A stretch of 64,000 nucleotides of DNA from Shinella sp. WSJ-2 (GCF_003432075.1 NZ_QWBU01000010.1:62001-126000); one strand, 5' to 3'. Positions 1-8,714 are shown, numbered from the stretch's first letter. Notes: generated from the letters alone by a model not told the origin. Numbers and translations are program-made.

Positions 1-298
1 GCGTCAGTTCGTAGGGCGTGACGTCCTCGGAACCTTCCTCATGGCATTCGGCAGTGACTGTCGTCGCGCCGCCGACCTGCTTGCCGTCGCCCTTGAATTC
101 GCAATAGGAGACGGCGGTGGTCACGCCCTCCTTGTTGAGCAGGAAGAAGATGTCGGAGCCGGAGGATTCGCCGGTTTCGGAATAGAGGCAACCGTCCTTG
201 TCGCCATAGCTGCCGTCGACGATATCGGCCGCCGCGCCAGCCGGACCGGCGAGCAGAAGACAGATGAAGAGCGCGGGGAGGGCGCGGGCGGCCGGCAT
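1..298 (-). CDS. Small secreted protein, 3' part cut by window edge
   Basis: Translating the minus strand from the ATG at 296-298 gives MPAARALPALFICLLLAGPA and then a mature part starting near ADIVDGSYGDKDGC. The first ~24 residues are a clear Sec signal peptide (Arg, hydrophobic core, AGAAA cleavage region). At least 99 residues are present and the end lies outside the window. The mature part has several cysteines (DGCLYSE, SYCEFKG, TAECHEE), which suggests disulfides in the periplasm. Its ATG overlaps the TGA of the upstream dihydropyrimidinase gene by one base (TGATG), so the two are probably translationally coupled. I do not recognise the family. Confidence 0.6.
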   Translation of the reverse strand, partial: MPAARALPALFICLLLAGPAGAAADIVDGSYGDKDGCLYSETGESSGSDIFFLLNKEGVTTAVSYCEFKGDGKQVGGATTVTAECHEEGSEDVTPYELT

Positions 299-1752
299 CA
301 GACGCCGCTCGCCGGAATGCCGCTGCGCTCCACCTTGCGCGGCGCCGTGATCTCCTTCCAGGTCGACAGCGCCTTGCTTACGGCGGCGAAGGGTTCGCGC
401 TTGACGAACTGGCCGTGGCCCTCGCGGGTCTTCACCGTGCTCTCCTCGATGGCGACGACGCCGCGCGTCAGCGTGTAGCGCGGCAGGCCGACGACCTCCT
501 TGCCCTCGAAGACATTGTAGTCGATCGAGGACTGCTGACTCTTGGCAGAAATGGTCTTGGAGCGCTTCGGATCCCACACCACGATGTCCGCATCCGCGCC
601 GACGAGGATCGCGCCCTTGCGTGGATAGACGTTGAGGATCTTGGCGATGTTGGTGGAGGTCACGGCGACGAACTCGTTCATCGTCAGACGGCCGGTGTTG
701 ACGCCGTTGGTCCAGAGCATCGGCATGCGGTCTTCCAGGCCGCCGGTGCCGTTCGGGATCTTGCGGAAATCGCCCGCGCCCGTGCGCTTCTGGTCGGTCG
801 TGAAGGCGCAATGGTCGGTCGCGACCACCTGCAGCGAGCCGCTGGCAAGACCGGCCCAGAGCGAATCCTGGTGCTGCTTGTTGCGGAAGGGCGGGCTCAT
901 GACGCGGCGGGCGGCATGGTCCCAGTCCTTGTTGAAATATTCGCTCTCGTCGAGCGTCAGATGCTGGATCAGCGGTTCGCCATAGACGCGCATGCCGTTC
1001 TGACGGGCACGTCGGATGGCTTCATGCGCCTGTTCGCAGGAGGTGTGCACGACGTAGAGCGGCGCGCCCGCCATATCGGCGATGATGATGGCGCGGTTCG
1101 TCGCCTCGCCCTCGACGGACGGCGGGCGCGAATAGGCGTGTCCCTCCGGCCCGTTGTTGCCCTCATCCATCAGCTTCGACTGCATGGCGGCGACGACGTC
1201 ACCGTTTTCCGCATGGACGAGCGGCAGCGCGCCAAGCGCCGCGCAGCGCTGGAACGAGGCGAACATCTCGTCGTCGTTCACCATCAGCGCGCCCTTGTAG
1301 GCCATGAAATGCTTGAAGGTGTTGATGCCCTTGTCCTCGACGATCGTCTTCATCTCGTCGAAGACCTGCTCGCCCCACCAGGTCACCGACATGTGGAAGG
1401 AATAGTCGCAGTTGGCGCGGGTCGACTTGTTGTCCCAGCGCATCAGCGCATCAAGCAGCGACTGGCCGGGATCGGGCAGACAGAAGTCCACCACCATGGT
1501 CGTACCGCCAGCAAGGCCGGCGCGCGTGCCGCTCTCGAAATCGTCGGCCGAATAGGTACCCATGAAGGGCATTTCGAGATGCACATGCGGATCGATGCCG
1601 CCGGGCATGACATAACAGCCTGCCGCGTCCAGCACCTCGTCGCCGGAGAGGTTCGGGCCGATCTCGACGATCTTCCCGCCCTCGATCTTGACGTCCGCCT
1701 TGTAGGTCAGGTCGGCGGTGACAACGGTTCCGCCCTTGATGACTGTGCTCAT
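298..1752 (-). CDS. hydA: Dihydropyrimidinase / D-hydantoinase
   Basis: A 484-residue amidohydrolase that hydrolyses dihydrouracil or dihydrothymine to N-carbamoyl-beta-amino acids, the second step of reductive pyrimidine breakdown. The binuclear zinc site is complete: HVH (H56, H58), the lysine of FMAYKG (K153, the carboxylated position in this family), H181 in LVHAENG, H237 in VVHTSC and D314 in VATDHC. Length is normal for the family. It lies 75 bases downstream of the amidase gene that does the next step and is probably co-transcribed with it. The local context (RutR-like regulator, preTA nearby) favours pyrimidines over hydantoins as substrate. Confidence 0.93.
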   Translation of the reverse strand: MSTVIKGGTVVTADLTYKADVKIEGGKIVEIGPNLSGDEVLDAAGCYVMPGGIDPHVHLEMPFMGTYSADDFESGTRAGLAGGTTMVVDFCLPDPGQSLLDALMRWDNKSTRANCDYSFHMSVTWWGEQVFDEMKTIVEDKGINTFKHFMAYKGALMVNDDEMFASFQRCAALGALPLVHAENGDVVAAMQSKLMDEGNNGPEGHAYSRPPSVEGEATNRAIIIADMAGAPLYVVHTSCEQAHEAIRRARQNGMRVYGEPLIQHLTLDESEYFNKDWDHAARRVMSPPFRNKQHQDSLWAGLASGSLQVVATDHCAFTTDQKRTGAGDFRKIPNGTGGLEDRMPMLWTNGVNTGRLTMNEFVAVTSTNIAKILNVYPRKGAILVGADADIVVWDPKRSKTISAKSQQSSIDYNVFEGKEVVGLPRYTLTRGVVAIEESTVKTREGHGQFVKREPFAAVSKALSTWKEITAPRKVERSGIPASGV

Positions 1753-1827
1753 GTTGGTTCGTTCCCTGTCTTTAATTTTTGCTGGCGCCTGAAGCGCAAG
1801 ACCGCCCGGCGTGCCGGGCGGGAAAGA

Positions 1828-3078
1828 TCATTCGGCGATGCCCGCCGTCTCGATCACCGCATGCAAGAGCACGTCTGCACCCGCCGCGGCCCATTCCTTC
1901 GAAATGTCCTCCGCCTCGTTGTGCGAGAGGCCGCCGACGCAGGGGCACATGATCATCGTGGCGGGGGCGACCTTGGCGGCCCAGCAGGCATCGTGGCCGG
2001 CGCCGGAGATGATGTTCATATGGCTGTAGCCGAGGTCTTCCGCCGCCTTGCGCACGGCCGAAACCAGCGTCGGATCGAAGGTGACGGGATCGAAATGGCC
2101 GACGGCCTCGACGGAACAGCCGACACCGAGCGCGTCGCAAATCTTAGGTGCTTCCGCCTCGATGCGGGCGCGCATGCCGTCGAGTTTCGCCTGGTCGGGC
2201 GAGCGGATATCGACGGTGAAGACGACCTTGCCGGGCAGCACGTTGCGCGAATTTGGCGAGAAGAACACCTGGCCGACGCCGCCCACGGCGCCCGGCTGGT
2301 TCTCCATGGCGACGGTCTGCACCATTTCGAGGATGCGGGACATGGCAAGGCCGGCATTGACGCGCAGGTTCATCGGCGTCGAGCCGGTATGCGCCTCGCG
2401 GCCGGTCAGCGTGAATTCCAGCCACCACAGGCCCTGACAGTGCGTGACGACGCCGATGTCCTTCTTCTCGGCTTCGAGGATCGGACCCTGCTCGATGTGA
2501 TATTCGAAATAGGCGTGCATCTTGCGCGCGCCGACCGTCTCGTCGCCGACCCAGCCGATGCGTTTCAGCTCGTCGCCGAAGGTCTTGCCCTCGGGATCCT
2601 TGCGGCCATAGGCATAATCCTGGCTGTGCACGCCGGCGAAGACGCCGGAGGCGAGCATGGCCGGTGCGAAACGCGCGCCTTCCTCATTCGTCCAGTTGGT
2701 GACGACGATCGGATGCTTCGTTTTGATACCGAGATCGTTCAGCGAGCGGATGACTTCGAGGCCGGCGAGCACGCCCAGCACGCCATCATATTTGCCGCCG
2801 GTCGGCTGGGTATCGAGATGCGAGCCGACATAGACGGGCAGCGCCTCGGGTTCGGCGCCCTCGCGCGTCATGAACATATTGCCCATCGTGTCGACGCCCA
2901 TGGAAAGGCCGGCGCCTTCGCACCAGGTCTGGAAGAGGCGGCGGCCTTCGGCGTCTGAATCGGTCAGCGTCTGGCGATTGTTGCCGCCGGCAATGCCGGG
3001 GCCGATCTTCGCCATGTCCATGAGGGTGTCCCACAGGCGGTCCGCGTTGACACGCATGTTCTCGCCGGGTGCGGCCAT
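1828..3078 (-). CDS. Zn-dependent hydrolase, probable beta-ureidopropionase (M20 family)
   Basis: A 416-residue M20-type amidohydrolase. Metal-site motifs are visible: SHLDTQPTGGKYDG (His and Asp ligands) and TNEEGARF (catalytic and ligand Glu pair). The family includes allantoate amidohydrolase, N-carbamoyl-L-amino acid hydrolase and bacterial beta-ureidopropionase. Next to a dihydropyrimidinase, the best reading is hydrolysis of N-carbamoyl-beta-alanine to beta-alanine, CO2 and ammonia. I chose the ATG at 3076-3078 because GGGAG lies a normal distance upstream; the frame stays open to 3117. It is divergent from the RutR-like regulator across a region holding a RutR-like operator. Allantoate as substrate cannot be excluded. 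Confidence 0.88.
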   Translation of the reverse strand: MAAPGENMRVNADRLWDTLMDMAKIGPGIAGGNNRQTLTDSDAEGRRLFQTWCEGAGLSMGVDTMGNMFMTREGAEPEALPVYVGSHLDTQPTGGKYDGVLGVLAGLEVIRSLNDLGIKTKHPIVVTNWTNEEGARFAPAMLASGVFAGVHSQDYAYGRKDPEGKTFGDELKRIGWVGDETVGARKMHAYFEYHIEQGPILEAEKKDIGVVTHCQGLWWLEFTLTGREAHTGSTPMNLRVNAGLAMSRILEMVQTVAMENQPGAVGGVGQVFFSPNSRNVLPGKVVFTVDIRSPDQAKLDGMRARIEAEAPKICDALGVGCSVEAVGHFDPVTFDPTLVSAVRKAAEDLGYSHMNIISGAGHDACWAAKVAPATMIMCPCVGGLSHNEAEDISKEWAAAGADVLLHAVIETAGIAE

Positions 3079-3203
3079 GTCGTATGCTCCCACGTCTTCG
3101 GGCTTTGAAAGCCTCAATCTGTTCCCACCGGCTGGCGGCGCGCTTGTTTGTTTTGCGCCTGTCCGACTCAGCAGTTGCCTTTACTTGATAACTGTCTGAT
3201 AAT

Positions 3204-3219
3204 TTGACCGGTTGGTAAA
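3204..3219. promoter_or_regulatory. RutR-like operator
   Basis: The 16-mer TTGACCGGTTGGTAAA matches the palindromic RutR consensus TTGACCANNTGGTCAA at 12 of 14 defined positions. It sits between the divergent amidase gene and the rutR-like gene, where control of both would be expected. The match is seen in the sequence; binding is inferred. Confidence 0.6.
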
Positions 3220-3352
3220 CATTACAGCTTCCGTTGCGGCACTCAAGCCGAAAAACCAAAAACCTTGAGGTCTCGCCCAAGAAAATGGCGGCTGGTTAAA
3301 CTGGTGAATTTGGCGGCACTTTTCGCAATCCCGGAAAGCGCCAGGGGGCAAG

Positions 3353-4009
3353 ATGGCACTACCAAGGGCGGCCAGAACACAGCGGCGCACGCGCATCCAG
3401 GAGGCGAAGGAGGAGCAGATCCTCGAGGCGGCGCTGGAGGTCTTTTCGCTGCACGGGTTTCGCGGCGCGACCGTGGACCAGATCGCCGAAGTGGCCGGCA
3501 TGTCCAAGCCGAACCTGCTCTACTATTTCCGCACCAAGGAGACGATGCACCGGGCGCTGATCACCCGCGTGCTCGACACATGGCTCGATCCGTTGCGCGA
3601 GTTCGACGCCGAGGGCAATCCCGTCTCGGAAATCCGCAGCTACATCAGGCGCAAGCTGGAGATGGCGCGCGATTTTCCCCGTGAAAGCCGGCTTTTCGCC
3701 AATGAAATCCTGCAGGGCGCGCCCAATATCGAGGATGAGCTGAAGGGGCCGCTCAAGGCGCTCGTCGATGAGAAGGCGGAGGTCATCCGCACCTGGGCCA
3801 AGGCAGGCAAGATCGCCAAATGCGATCCCTATCACCTGATCTTCTCGATCTGGTCGACGACCCAGCATTATGCCGACTTCGACGTGCAGGTGCGCGCCGT
3901 GCTCGGGCAGGACAATGCCGGGGAAGGGCGGTTCGAGGATGCGGCGCGCTTCCTTGAGCAGCTCTTCATCGGCGGGCTCAATGTCAGCGAGCAGCCGTCC
4001 GAGGTTTAA
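3353..4009 (+). CDS. rutR: TetR-family regulator, RutR-like
   Basis: A 218-residue TetR protein. The N-terminal helix-turn-helix (about residues 15-65) contains ILEAALEVFSLHGFRG and AGMSKPNLLYYFRTKE. The C-terminal domain carries LFANEILQGAP, LKALVDEKA and SIWSTTQHYADF, stretches that closely resemble E. coli RutR, the uracil/thymine-responsive repressor. It is divergent from the dihydropyrimidinase/amidase pair, which fits control of pyrimidine catabolism. Its 3' end overlaps the convergent transporter gene by four bases. There is a short gap to the putative operator at 3204-3219, so autoregulation is likely. Confidence 0.85.
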   Translation: MALPRAARTQRRTRIQEAKEEQILEAALEVFSLHGFRGATVDQIAEVAGMSKPNLLYYFRTKETMHRALITRVLDTWLDPLREFDAEGNPVSEIRSYIRRKLEMARDFPRESRLFANEILQGAPNIEDELKGPLKALVDEKAEVIRTWAKAGKIAKCDPYHLIFSIWSTTQHYADFDVQVRAVLGQDNAGEGRFEDAARFLEQLFIGGLNVSEQPSEV

Positions 4010-4944
4010 TCGGGCAGGAAGGCCATCAGCGCGAGGCCGCAGGCCGTGACGAGCGCGCCGGCCAGCACCGGAAGGCTCGCCCAGCCGTGTCCCAGAATCC
4101 CTTCCAGCAGGATGATGAAGCTGGGCGTGAGATAGCCGTAGCCCAGAACCTTCGAGGCCGGCAGGCGCATCGAGGCATATTGCAGGAGCAGGAACGTGCC
4201 GGCCGTCGTGACGACGGCGAGATAGGTGACGGCGGCATAGACGGTGAGCGGCAGGGCGGAGAAGTCGGTCTCGGCGAGGCCGCGGATGCCGGGGGCGATC
4301 AGCCAGATCGTGGCGCCGGCGGTAACCCAGAAGCCGAAGGCGACCGCGGGTTCGCCGCGGTCGAAGCGGCGGATCAGCGGCACGTAAAGCGCATGGCAGA
4401 CGACACCGGCAAAGAAGATCATTTCGCCGGTGCCGACATCGAAGGCGAGGATATCGGCGATATTGCCGCGGAAGATCACCCAGACGGCGCCGGCGGCGGC
4501 GATGACGAGGCCGGCGAGCACGCCGGGCCGCGTCTTCTGGCCGAGCACCGGCAGCGCGAAGCCGGCGCTGAGTAGCGGCATCAGGGTGAAGACCGCGCCT
4601 GTCGCGATGGGGCTGGTATATTCCAGCGCCGTGAACATGGTGAGCATGTAGATAGCGATGAGCCCGCCGAGCAGAAGGAACCGCCAGATTTCCTTTGGCC
4701 AAACGGCCGGCACCCGGAAGGCGCCGAAGGCAAGGACAGCCATGACGACGATGGTCATGATGTAGCGCCAGAGCGTCAGCGGCTCGGCCTCCATGTAACG
4801 CGCGGCCAGCCCACCGAAAGAGAACGAACCGGCGATCAGCACGGCGAAGAGTAGCATGGCGAGATGGCCCTTGAGCTTCTCGCGGCCGGTGGCATGGGTG
4901 GAGAGGCCCGCCCGGGCCGGCATACGTTTCGTCAAGAAAATCAT
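4006..4944 (-). CDS. DMT/EamA-family transporter
   Basis: A 312-residue inner-membrane protein with about ten hydrophobic segments arranged as two EamA repeats, typical of drug/metabolite exporters. The second repeat contains YASMRLPASKVLGYGYLTPSF-like EamA sequence near residues 255-275. Substrate unknown. It is convergent with rutR (four-base overlap) and lies between the two pyrimidine loci, so a role linked to pyrimidine products is possible but unsupported. The first ATG (4942-4944) directly abuts an AGG; a start seven codons in (4923) is an alternative. Confidence 0.8.
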   Translation of the reverse strand: MIFLTKRMPARAGLSTHATGREKLKGHLAMLLFAVLIAGSFSFGGLAARYMEAEPLTLWRYIMTIVVMAVLAFGAFRVPAVWPKEIWRFLLLGGLIAIYMLTMFTALEYTSPIATGAVFTLMPLLSAGFALPVLGQKTRPGVLAGLVIAAAGAVWVIFRGNIADILAFDVGTGEMIFFAGVVCHALYVPLIRRFDRGEPAVAFGFWVTAGATIWLIAPGIRGLAETDFSALPLTVYAAVTYLAVVTTAGTFLLLQYASMRLPASKVLGYGYLTPSFIILLEGILGHGWASLPVLAGALVTACGLALMAFLPD

Positions 4945-5086
4945 CCTATTGTCTGCGGCGCGGCATGGTCATAGAGCAACTCCGGCCAAAGTGCGATGCG
5001 GTTTGTGCCCGCGTCTGCGCGATGACGCACCCCACAGGAAAACCGCAATCGCCACCCATATCCGGCGAGACAGCAAAGGAGAGGCA

Positions 5087-5719
5087 ATGACGACTGGCAT
5101 CGGCTTCAAGGATACCGACCGCAAGACGAGCGAATTGCTCGAGGACATCATTCACGCGATCAAGGGCGAGCACATCACACTGCGCGACCTGCTGGCGATG
5201 ATGGGCGAAAGTGGCCTCCTGCTTCTCTGCGCCTTCCTGTCCTTGCCCTTCCTGTTTCCGGTGTCCATTCCCGGCGTCTCCACGGTGTTCGGCGCCGGCA
5301 TCGTGCTGATCAGCGCGGCGATCACGCTCAACCGTCTGCCCTGGTTGCCGGCCAAGGTCGCCGACCGGCGGTTGGAGAGCAGCAAGCTCCGGCCGGTGCT
5401 GGAGCGCGGCGTGACCTTCCTGCGCAAGATCGACCGGTTTTTCAAGCCGCGCATGATGAGCCTTGCGTCCGGCGCGCTGATGAACCGTGTCAACGGTCTC
5501 GTGCTGATGGGGGCTGGCCTCCTGCTCATGGCGCCGCTCGGGCTCATTCCCTTCTCCAATACCCTGCCGGGTGTCGCGATCCTGCTGCTGGCCGCCGGTA
5601 TTTCACAGCGCGACGGCCTGATCGTACTGGCGGGCTATGTGATGGTGGTGCTGACGATCGTTTATTTCGCGGCGCTCGGGTTTCTGGCTTACAGCGCCGG
5701 CAATAGCTTCTTCGGGTGA
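5087..5719 (+). CDS. exoD: ExoD-family membrane protein
   Basis: A 210-residue protein of the ExoD family (exopolysaccharide synthesis/stress protein first found in S. meliloti). The N-terminal soluble stretch (KTSELLEDIIHAIKGEHITL, DLLAMMGESG) is followed by hydrophobic segments around residues 45-75, 140-165 and 170-205. I chose the ATG at 5087 because AAAGGAGAGG precedes it directly. The open frame extends upstream into the transporter's 5' region, but that part is antisense to the neighbour. The exact biochemical role is unknown; exoD mutants are known to be alkali-sensitive and altered in EPS. Confidence 0.82.
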   Translation: MTTGIGFKDTDRKTSELLEDIIHAIKGEHITLRDLLAMMGESGLLLLCAFLSLPFLFPVSIPGVSTVFGAGIVLISAAITLNRLPWLPAKVADRRLESSKLRPVLERGVTFLRKIDRFFKPRMMSLASGALMNRVNGLVLMGAGLLLMAPLGLIPFSNTLPGVAILLLAAGISQRDGLIVLAGYVMVVLTIVYFAALGFLAYSAGNSFFG

Positions 5720-5761
5720 GGCCGGTTCGGTCGCATCGCTGGTTACCGAGTTGGGCGACGT

Positions 5762-5810
5762 CCTCCTCTCCGTCATCCTTGGCTCAAGGCTGAGGATGAC
5801 GGAGAGGAGG
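5762..5810. repeat. Palindromic repeat element (REP-like)
   Basis: A perfect 18-base inverted repeat: CCTCCTCTCCGTCATCCT at 5762-5779 and its exact complement at 5793-5810, with a 13-base loop. The GTCATCCT...AGGATGAC core resembles the dispersed palindromic repeats common in Rhizobiaceae intergenic regions. It lies in the gap between the convergent exoD and preA genes and could also act as a hairpin at the exoD transcript end. Confidence 0.7.
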
Positions 5811-5861
5811 GGCGGGCTTTACTTGGAACAAGGGCTCGTGATCGAGAGAGATTCTCATTCG

Positions 5862-5890
5862 GAAAAAAGGCCGGGGCATAACCCCGGCCC
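5862..5890 (-). terminator. Rho-independent terminator of preTA
   Basis: GGCCGGGG (5869-5876) pairs with CCCCGGCC (5882-5889) around a CATAA loop. Read on the minus strand the hairpin is followed by six T residues (plus-strand A run 5863-5868). It lies 7 bases after the preA stop codon. Confidence 0.85.
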
Positions 5891-5896
5891 TTTCGT

Positions 5897-7210
5897 TTAT
5901 TCCGCAGCCTGTCTTGCCATCGGGTTGTTTGGATGCGTCGTCCAGTTCGCATAGTTCGGGTCGACCGTCTTGCCAGTGCGCTGGTCGAGCGTACCGGGCT
6001 CCAGTCCAACCATTGTGATGCAGTTCTCGACGGGGCAGACGTTGACGCAGAGATTGCAACCGACGCACTCGTCTTCCATCACCTCAAAGTGTCTTACGCC
6101 ATCGACGAACTGCGTGATCGCCTGATGCGAGGTGTCCTCGCAGGCGATGTGGCAGCGACCGCACTTGATGCAGGCATCCTGGTCGATATGTGCCTTGGCG
6201 ATGTAGTTGAGGTTGAGATACTGCCAGTCCGTGACGTTGGGCACGGCGCGGCCGCAGATGTCGTCGAGGCTGCGGTGGCCCTTGGCGTCCATCCAGTCCG
6301 ACAGGCCGGTGATCATCTCCTGCACGATCTTGAAGCCGTAGGTCATGGCGGCCGTGCAGACCTGCACGTTGCCGGCGCCGAGCACCAGGAATTCCGCGGC
6401 GTCGCGCCAGGTCGTGACGCCGCCGATGCCTGAAATCGGCAGGCCGTAGGTTTCAGGATCGCGGGCGATCTCGGCCACCATGTTGAGGGCGATGGGCTTG
6501 ACCGCCGGGCCGCAATAGCCGCCATGCGTGCCCTTGCCGCCGACAGTGGGGTTCGGGGCGAAGCTGTCGAGATCGACTGACACGATCGAGTTGATCGTGT
6601 TGATCAGCGACACGGCATCGGTGCCGCCGGCTTTGGCGGCGCGGGCGGGCTTGCGGATGTCGGTGATGTTGGGCGTCAGCTTGGTGATGACGGGCATGCG
6701 GGTGTATTGCTTGCACCAGCGCACGACCATCTCGATATATTCCGGCACTTGGCCGACAGCGGCACCCATGCCGCGCTCGGACATGCCGTGCGGACAGCCG
6801 AAATTGAGCTCGATGCCATCGGCGCCGGTCTCTTCCACCAAAGGCAGGATCGCCTTCCAGCTTTCCTCCTCGCAGGGCACCATGATCGAGGCGATCAGCG
6901 CCCGGTCCGGCCAGTTCATCTTGACCTGCTTCATCTCGCGCAGGTTGGTGTAGAGGTCGCGGTCCGTGATCAGTTCGATATTGTTCAGGCCGAGCAGGCG
7001 GCGGTCGGCGCCCCAGATCGCGCCGTAGCGCGGGCCGTTGACATTGACGACCGGCGGGCCTTCCTCGCCGAGCGTCTTCCAGACCACGCCGCCCCAGCCC
7101 GCCTTGAAGGCGCGCTCGACATTGTAGGCCTTGTCGGTCGGCGGCGCGGAGGCGAGCCAGAACGGATTGGGCGATTTGATGCCGACGAAATTGTTGCGAA
7201 GATCAGCCAT
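5897..7210 (-). CDS. preA: NAD-dependent dihydropyrimidine dehydrogenase subunit PreA
   Basis: A 437-residue subunit that reduces uracil and thymine to their 5,6-dihydro forms with FMN. The N-terminal dihydroorotate-dehydrogenase-like barrel covers about residues 1-330 (IELNFGCPHGMSERGMG, PVITKLTPN, GIGGVTTW). The C-terminal tail holds two 4Fe-4S motifs, CIKCGRCHIAC and CVGCNLCVNVCPVENC. It follows preT by 11 bases with a strong site (GAGGAGATGAGAC) before the ATG. Together with hydA and the amidase it completes the three-step reductive pathway. Confidence 0.94.
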   Translation of the reverse strand: MADLRNNFVGIKSPNPFWLASAPPTDKAYNVERAFKAGWGGVVWKTLGEEGPPVVNVNGPRYGAIWGADRRLLGLNNIELITDRDLYTNLREMKQVKMNWPDRALIASIMVPCEEESWKAILPLVEETGADGIELNFGCPHGMSERGMGAAVGQVPEYIEMVVRWCKQYTRMPVITKLTPNITDIRKPARAAKAGGTDAVSLINTINSIVSVDLDSFAPNPTVGGKGTHGGYCGPAVKPIALNMVAEIARDPETYGLPISGIGGVTTWRDAAEFLVLGAGNVQVCTAAMTYGFKIVQEMITGLSDWMDAKGHRSLDDICGRAVPNVTDWQYLNLNYIAKAHIDQDACIKCGRCHIACEDTSHQAITQFVDGVRHFEVMEDECVGCNLCVNVCPVENCITMVGLEPGTLDQRTGKTVDPNYANWTTHPNNPMARQAAE

Positions 7211-7221
7211 GTCTCATCTCC

Positions 7222-8583
7222 TCAAGCGACGGCAGCGGCCGGCTGCGCACCGGCAGCGAGCATGCGATTGATCGAATCTGCCGCGTCGCGGCCTTGCGCG
7301 ACGGAGGTGACCGTCAGGTCCTCGCCGGCTTTCACGCAATCCCCGCCTGCCCAGACATTGGCGACCGAGGTGCGGCCTTCACTGTCGATAGCGATGCGGT
7401 TGCCGGACAGGGCGAGCGCGCCAAGGCCCGCCGCTTCGAAGGTCTGGCCAATGGCTTTGAAAATCTGATCGGCGGTGAGAACGCCCGTCTCGCCGGTGCC
7501 GACGAGCCTGCCGTCCTGGATTTCGGTATATTCCATCTCGATGCCAGCGACCTGACCGTCGCGGGCAATCACCCGCTTCGGTTGGAGCCAGTGGCGGATC
7601 ATCACGCCCTTGGACGCGGCGAGATCCTGCTCGAAGGGCGAGGCGTTCATATGCTCCTTGCCGCGGCGGTAGCAGATCGTCACCTCCTCGGCGCCGAGCA
7701 GCTTTGTCTGCACGGCGGCGTCGATGGCGGTCATGCCGCCGCCGATGACGACGACGCGGCGGCCGACCGGGACGGTAGCCTTGTCGGTGGCCTGGCGCAG
7801 TTCCGCAATGAAATCGACCGCGTCATAGACGCCCGGCAGGTTTTCGCCTTCCGCGCCAAGCGCGTTGACGCCTGACAGGCCCATGCCGAGGAAGACGGCA
7901 TCGAAATTGGCGGTGAGATCTGCGAGCGTGAAGTCGCGGCCGAGTTTCAGGCCGTTCTTCACCTCGATACCGCCGATGGCGAGCACGTAATCCACTTCGC
8001 GCTGGGCGAAATCGTCGACGGCCTTGTAGGTAGCGATGCCGTATTCGTTGAGGCCGCCGGCCTTTTCGCGGGCTTCGAAGATCACGACGTCGTGGCCTGC
8101 CATGGCCAGCCGATGGGCGCAGGCGAGGCCCGCCGGGCCGGCGCCGACGACAGCGATCGCCTTGCCGGTGCGCGCAGCGCGCTCATAGAAATGCTGGTTT
8201 TCGCTGATCGCCACATCGGTGGCGTAGCGCTGCAGTCGACCGATTTCGACCGGGCGGTGCTCGGCGGTGTTGCGCACGCAGGCTTGCTCGCAGAGCGTCT
8301 CGGTGGGACAGACGCGGGCGCACATGCCGCCGAGAATGTTCTGGTCAAAAATGGTCTTCGCCGAGCCGATCGGATTGCCCGTCGAGATCTGGCGAATGAA
8401 CAGCGGAATGTCGATGGAGGTCGGACAGGCCGTCATGCACGGCGCGTCATGACAGAAGTAGCAGCGGTCCGCTGCGACCAGCGCCTCATGGTCGTCGAGG
8501 CGCGGGTGGAGGTCGGAAAAGTTCGTCTCGTATTCGGCAGGCGTCAGACGCCCCCGATGGATCCCAGATTGCGTCGTTCCCAT
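7222..8583 (-). CDS. preT: NAD(P)-dependent dihydropyrimidine dehydrogenase subunit PreT
   Basis: A 453-residue flavoprotein related to the glutamate synthase small subunit. It passes electrons from NADH through FAD and Fe-S clusters to PreA. The N-terminus has cysteine clusters (CYFCHDAPC, CPTSIDIP, MCARVCPTETLCEQAC). A GAGPAGLACA dinucleotide-binding motif lies near residue 150, VVVIGGGMTAIDAA near 280, and WAGGDCVKAG close to the C-terminus. GGGAG precedes the ATG. It is the first gene of the preTA operon, transcribed away from smoC. Confidence 0.93.
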   Translation of the reverse strand: MGTTQSGIHRGRLTPAEYETNFSDLHPRLDDHEALVAADRCYFCHDAPCMTACPTSIDIPLFIRQISTGNPIGSAKTIFDQNILGGMCARVCPTETLCEQACVRNTAEHRPVEIGRLQRYATDVAISENQHFYERAARTGKAIAVVGAGPAGLACAHRLAMAGHDVVIFEAREKAGGLNEYGIATYKAVDDFAQREVDYVLAIGGIEVKNGLKLGRDFTLADLTANFDAVFLGMGLSGVNALGAEGENLPGVYDAVDFIAELRQATDKATVPVGRRVVVIGGGMTAIDAAVQTKLLGAEEVTICYRRGKEHMNASPFEQDLAASKGVMIRHWLQPKRVIARDGQVAGIEMEYTEIQDGRLVGTGETGVLTADQIFKAIGQTFEAAGLGALALSGNRIAIDSEGRTSVANVWAGGDCVKAGEDLTVTSVAQGRDAADSINRMLAAGAQPAAAVA

Positions 8584-8642
8584 GATTATCTCCCATTCGC
8601 GTGGGCTTTTTGAATAGGAGAACGGTAACTCAGCTTTATTTT

Positions 8643-8658
8643 TTTATCAAACGGTAAA
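8643..8658. promoter_or_regulatory. Weak RutR-like site upstream of preT
   Basis: TTTATCAAACGGTAAA matches the RutR consensus TTGACCANNTGGTCAA at 10 of 14 defined positions. It lies 60 bases upstream of the preT start, where repressor binding would make sense. The match is weaker than that at 3204-3219. Confidence 0.35.
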
Positions 8659-8701
8659 ACTTCAGAAAAAACGCTGCTTTTTCAGTGCCCGCAGCGGAAA
8701 T

Positions 8702-8714
8702 AAACATGATGTTT
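8702..8714. promoter_or_regulatory. Inverted repeat in the preT-smoC intergenic region
   Basis: AAACATGATGTTT is a perfect 6+1+6 palindrome, flanked by GGAAA/TTTCC that extends the dyad to about 8694-8716. It is followed by a second near copy of the GGAAAACAT half (minus strand). It is a possible operator for SmoC or for divergent control of preT and smoC. The rest of 8584-8838 is AT-rich promoter-like DNA with no gene visible. Confidence 0.35.

Noticed and set aside
415-2958. 847-residue open frame on the plus strand
   Set aside because: It is antisense to the dihydropyrimidinase and amidase genes, has the low-complexity His/Asp/Arg/Gly composition of a high-GC shadow frame, and shows no domain.
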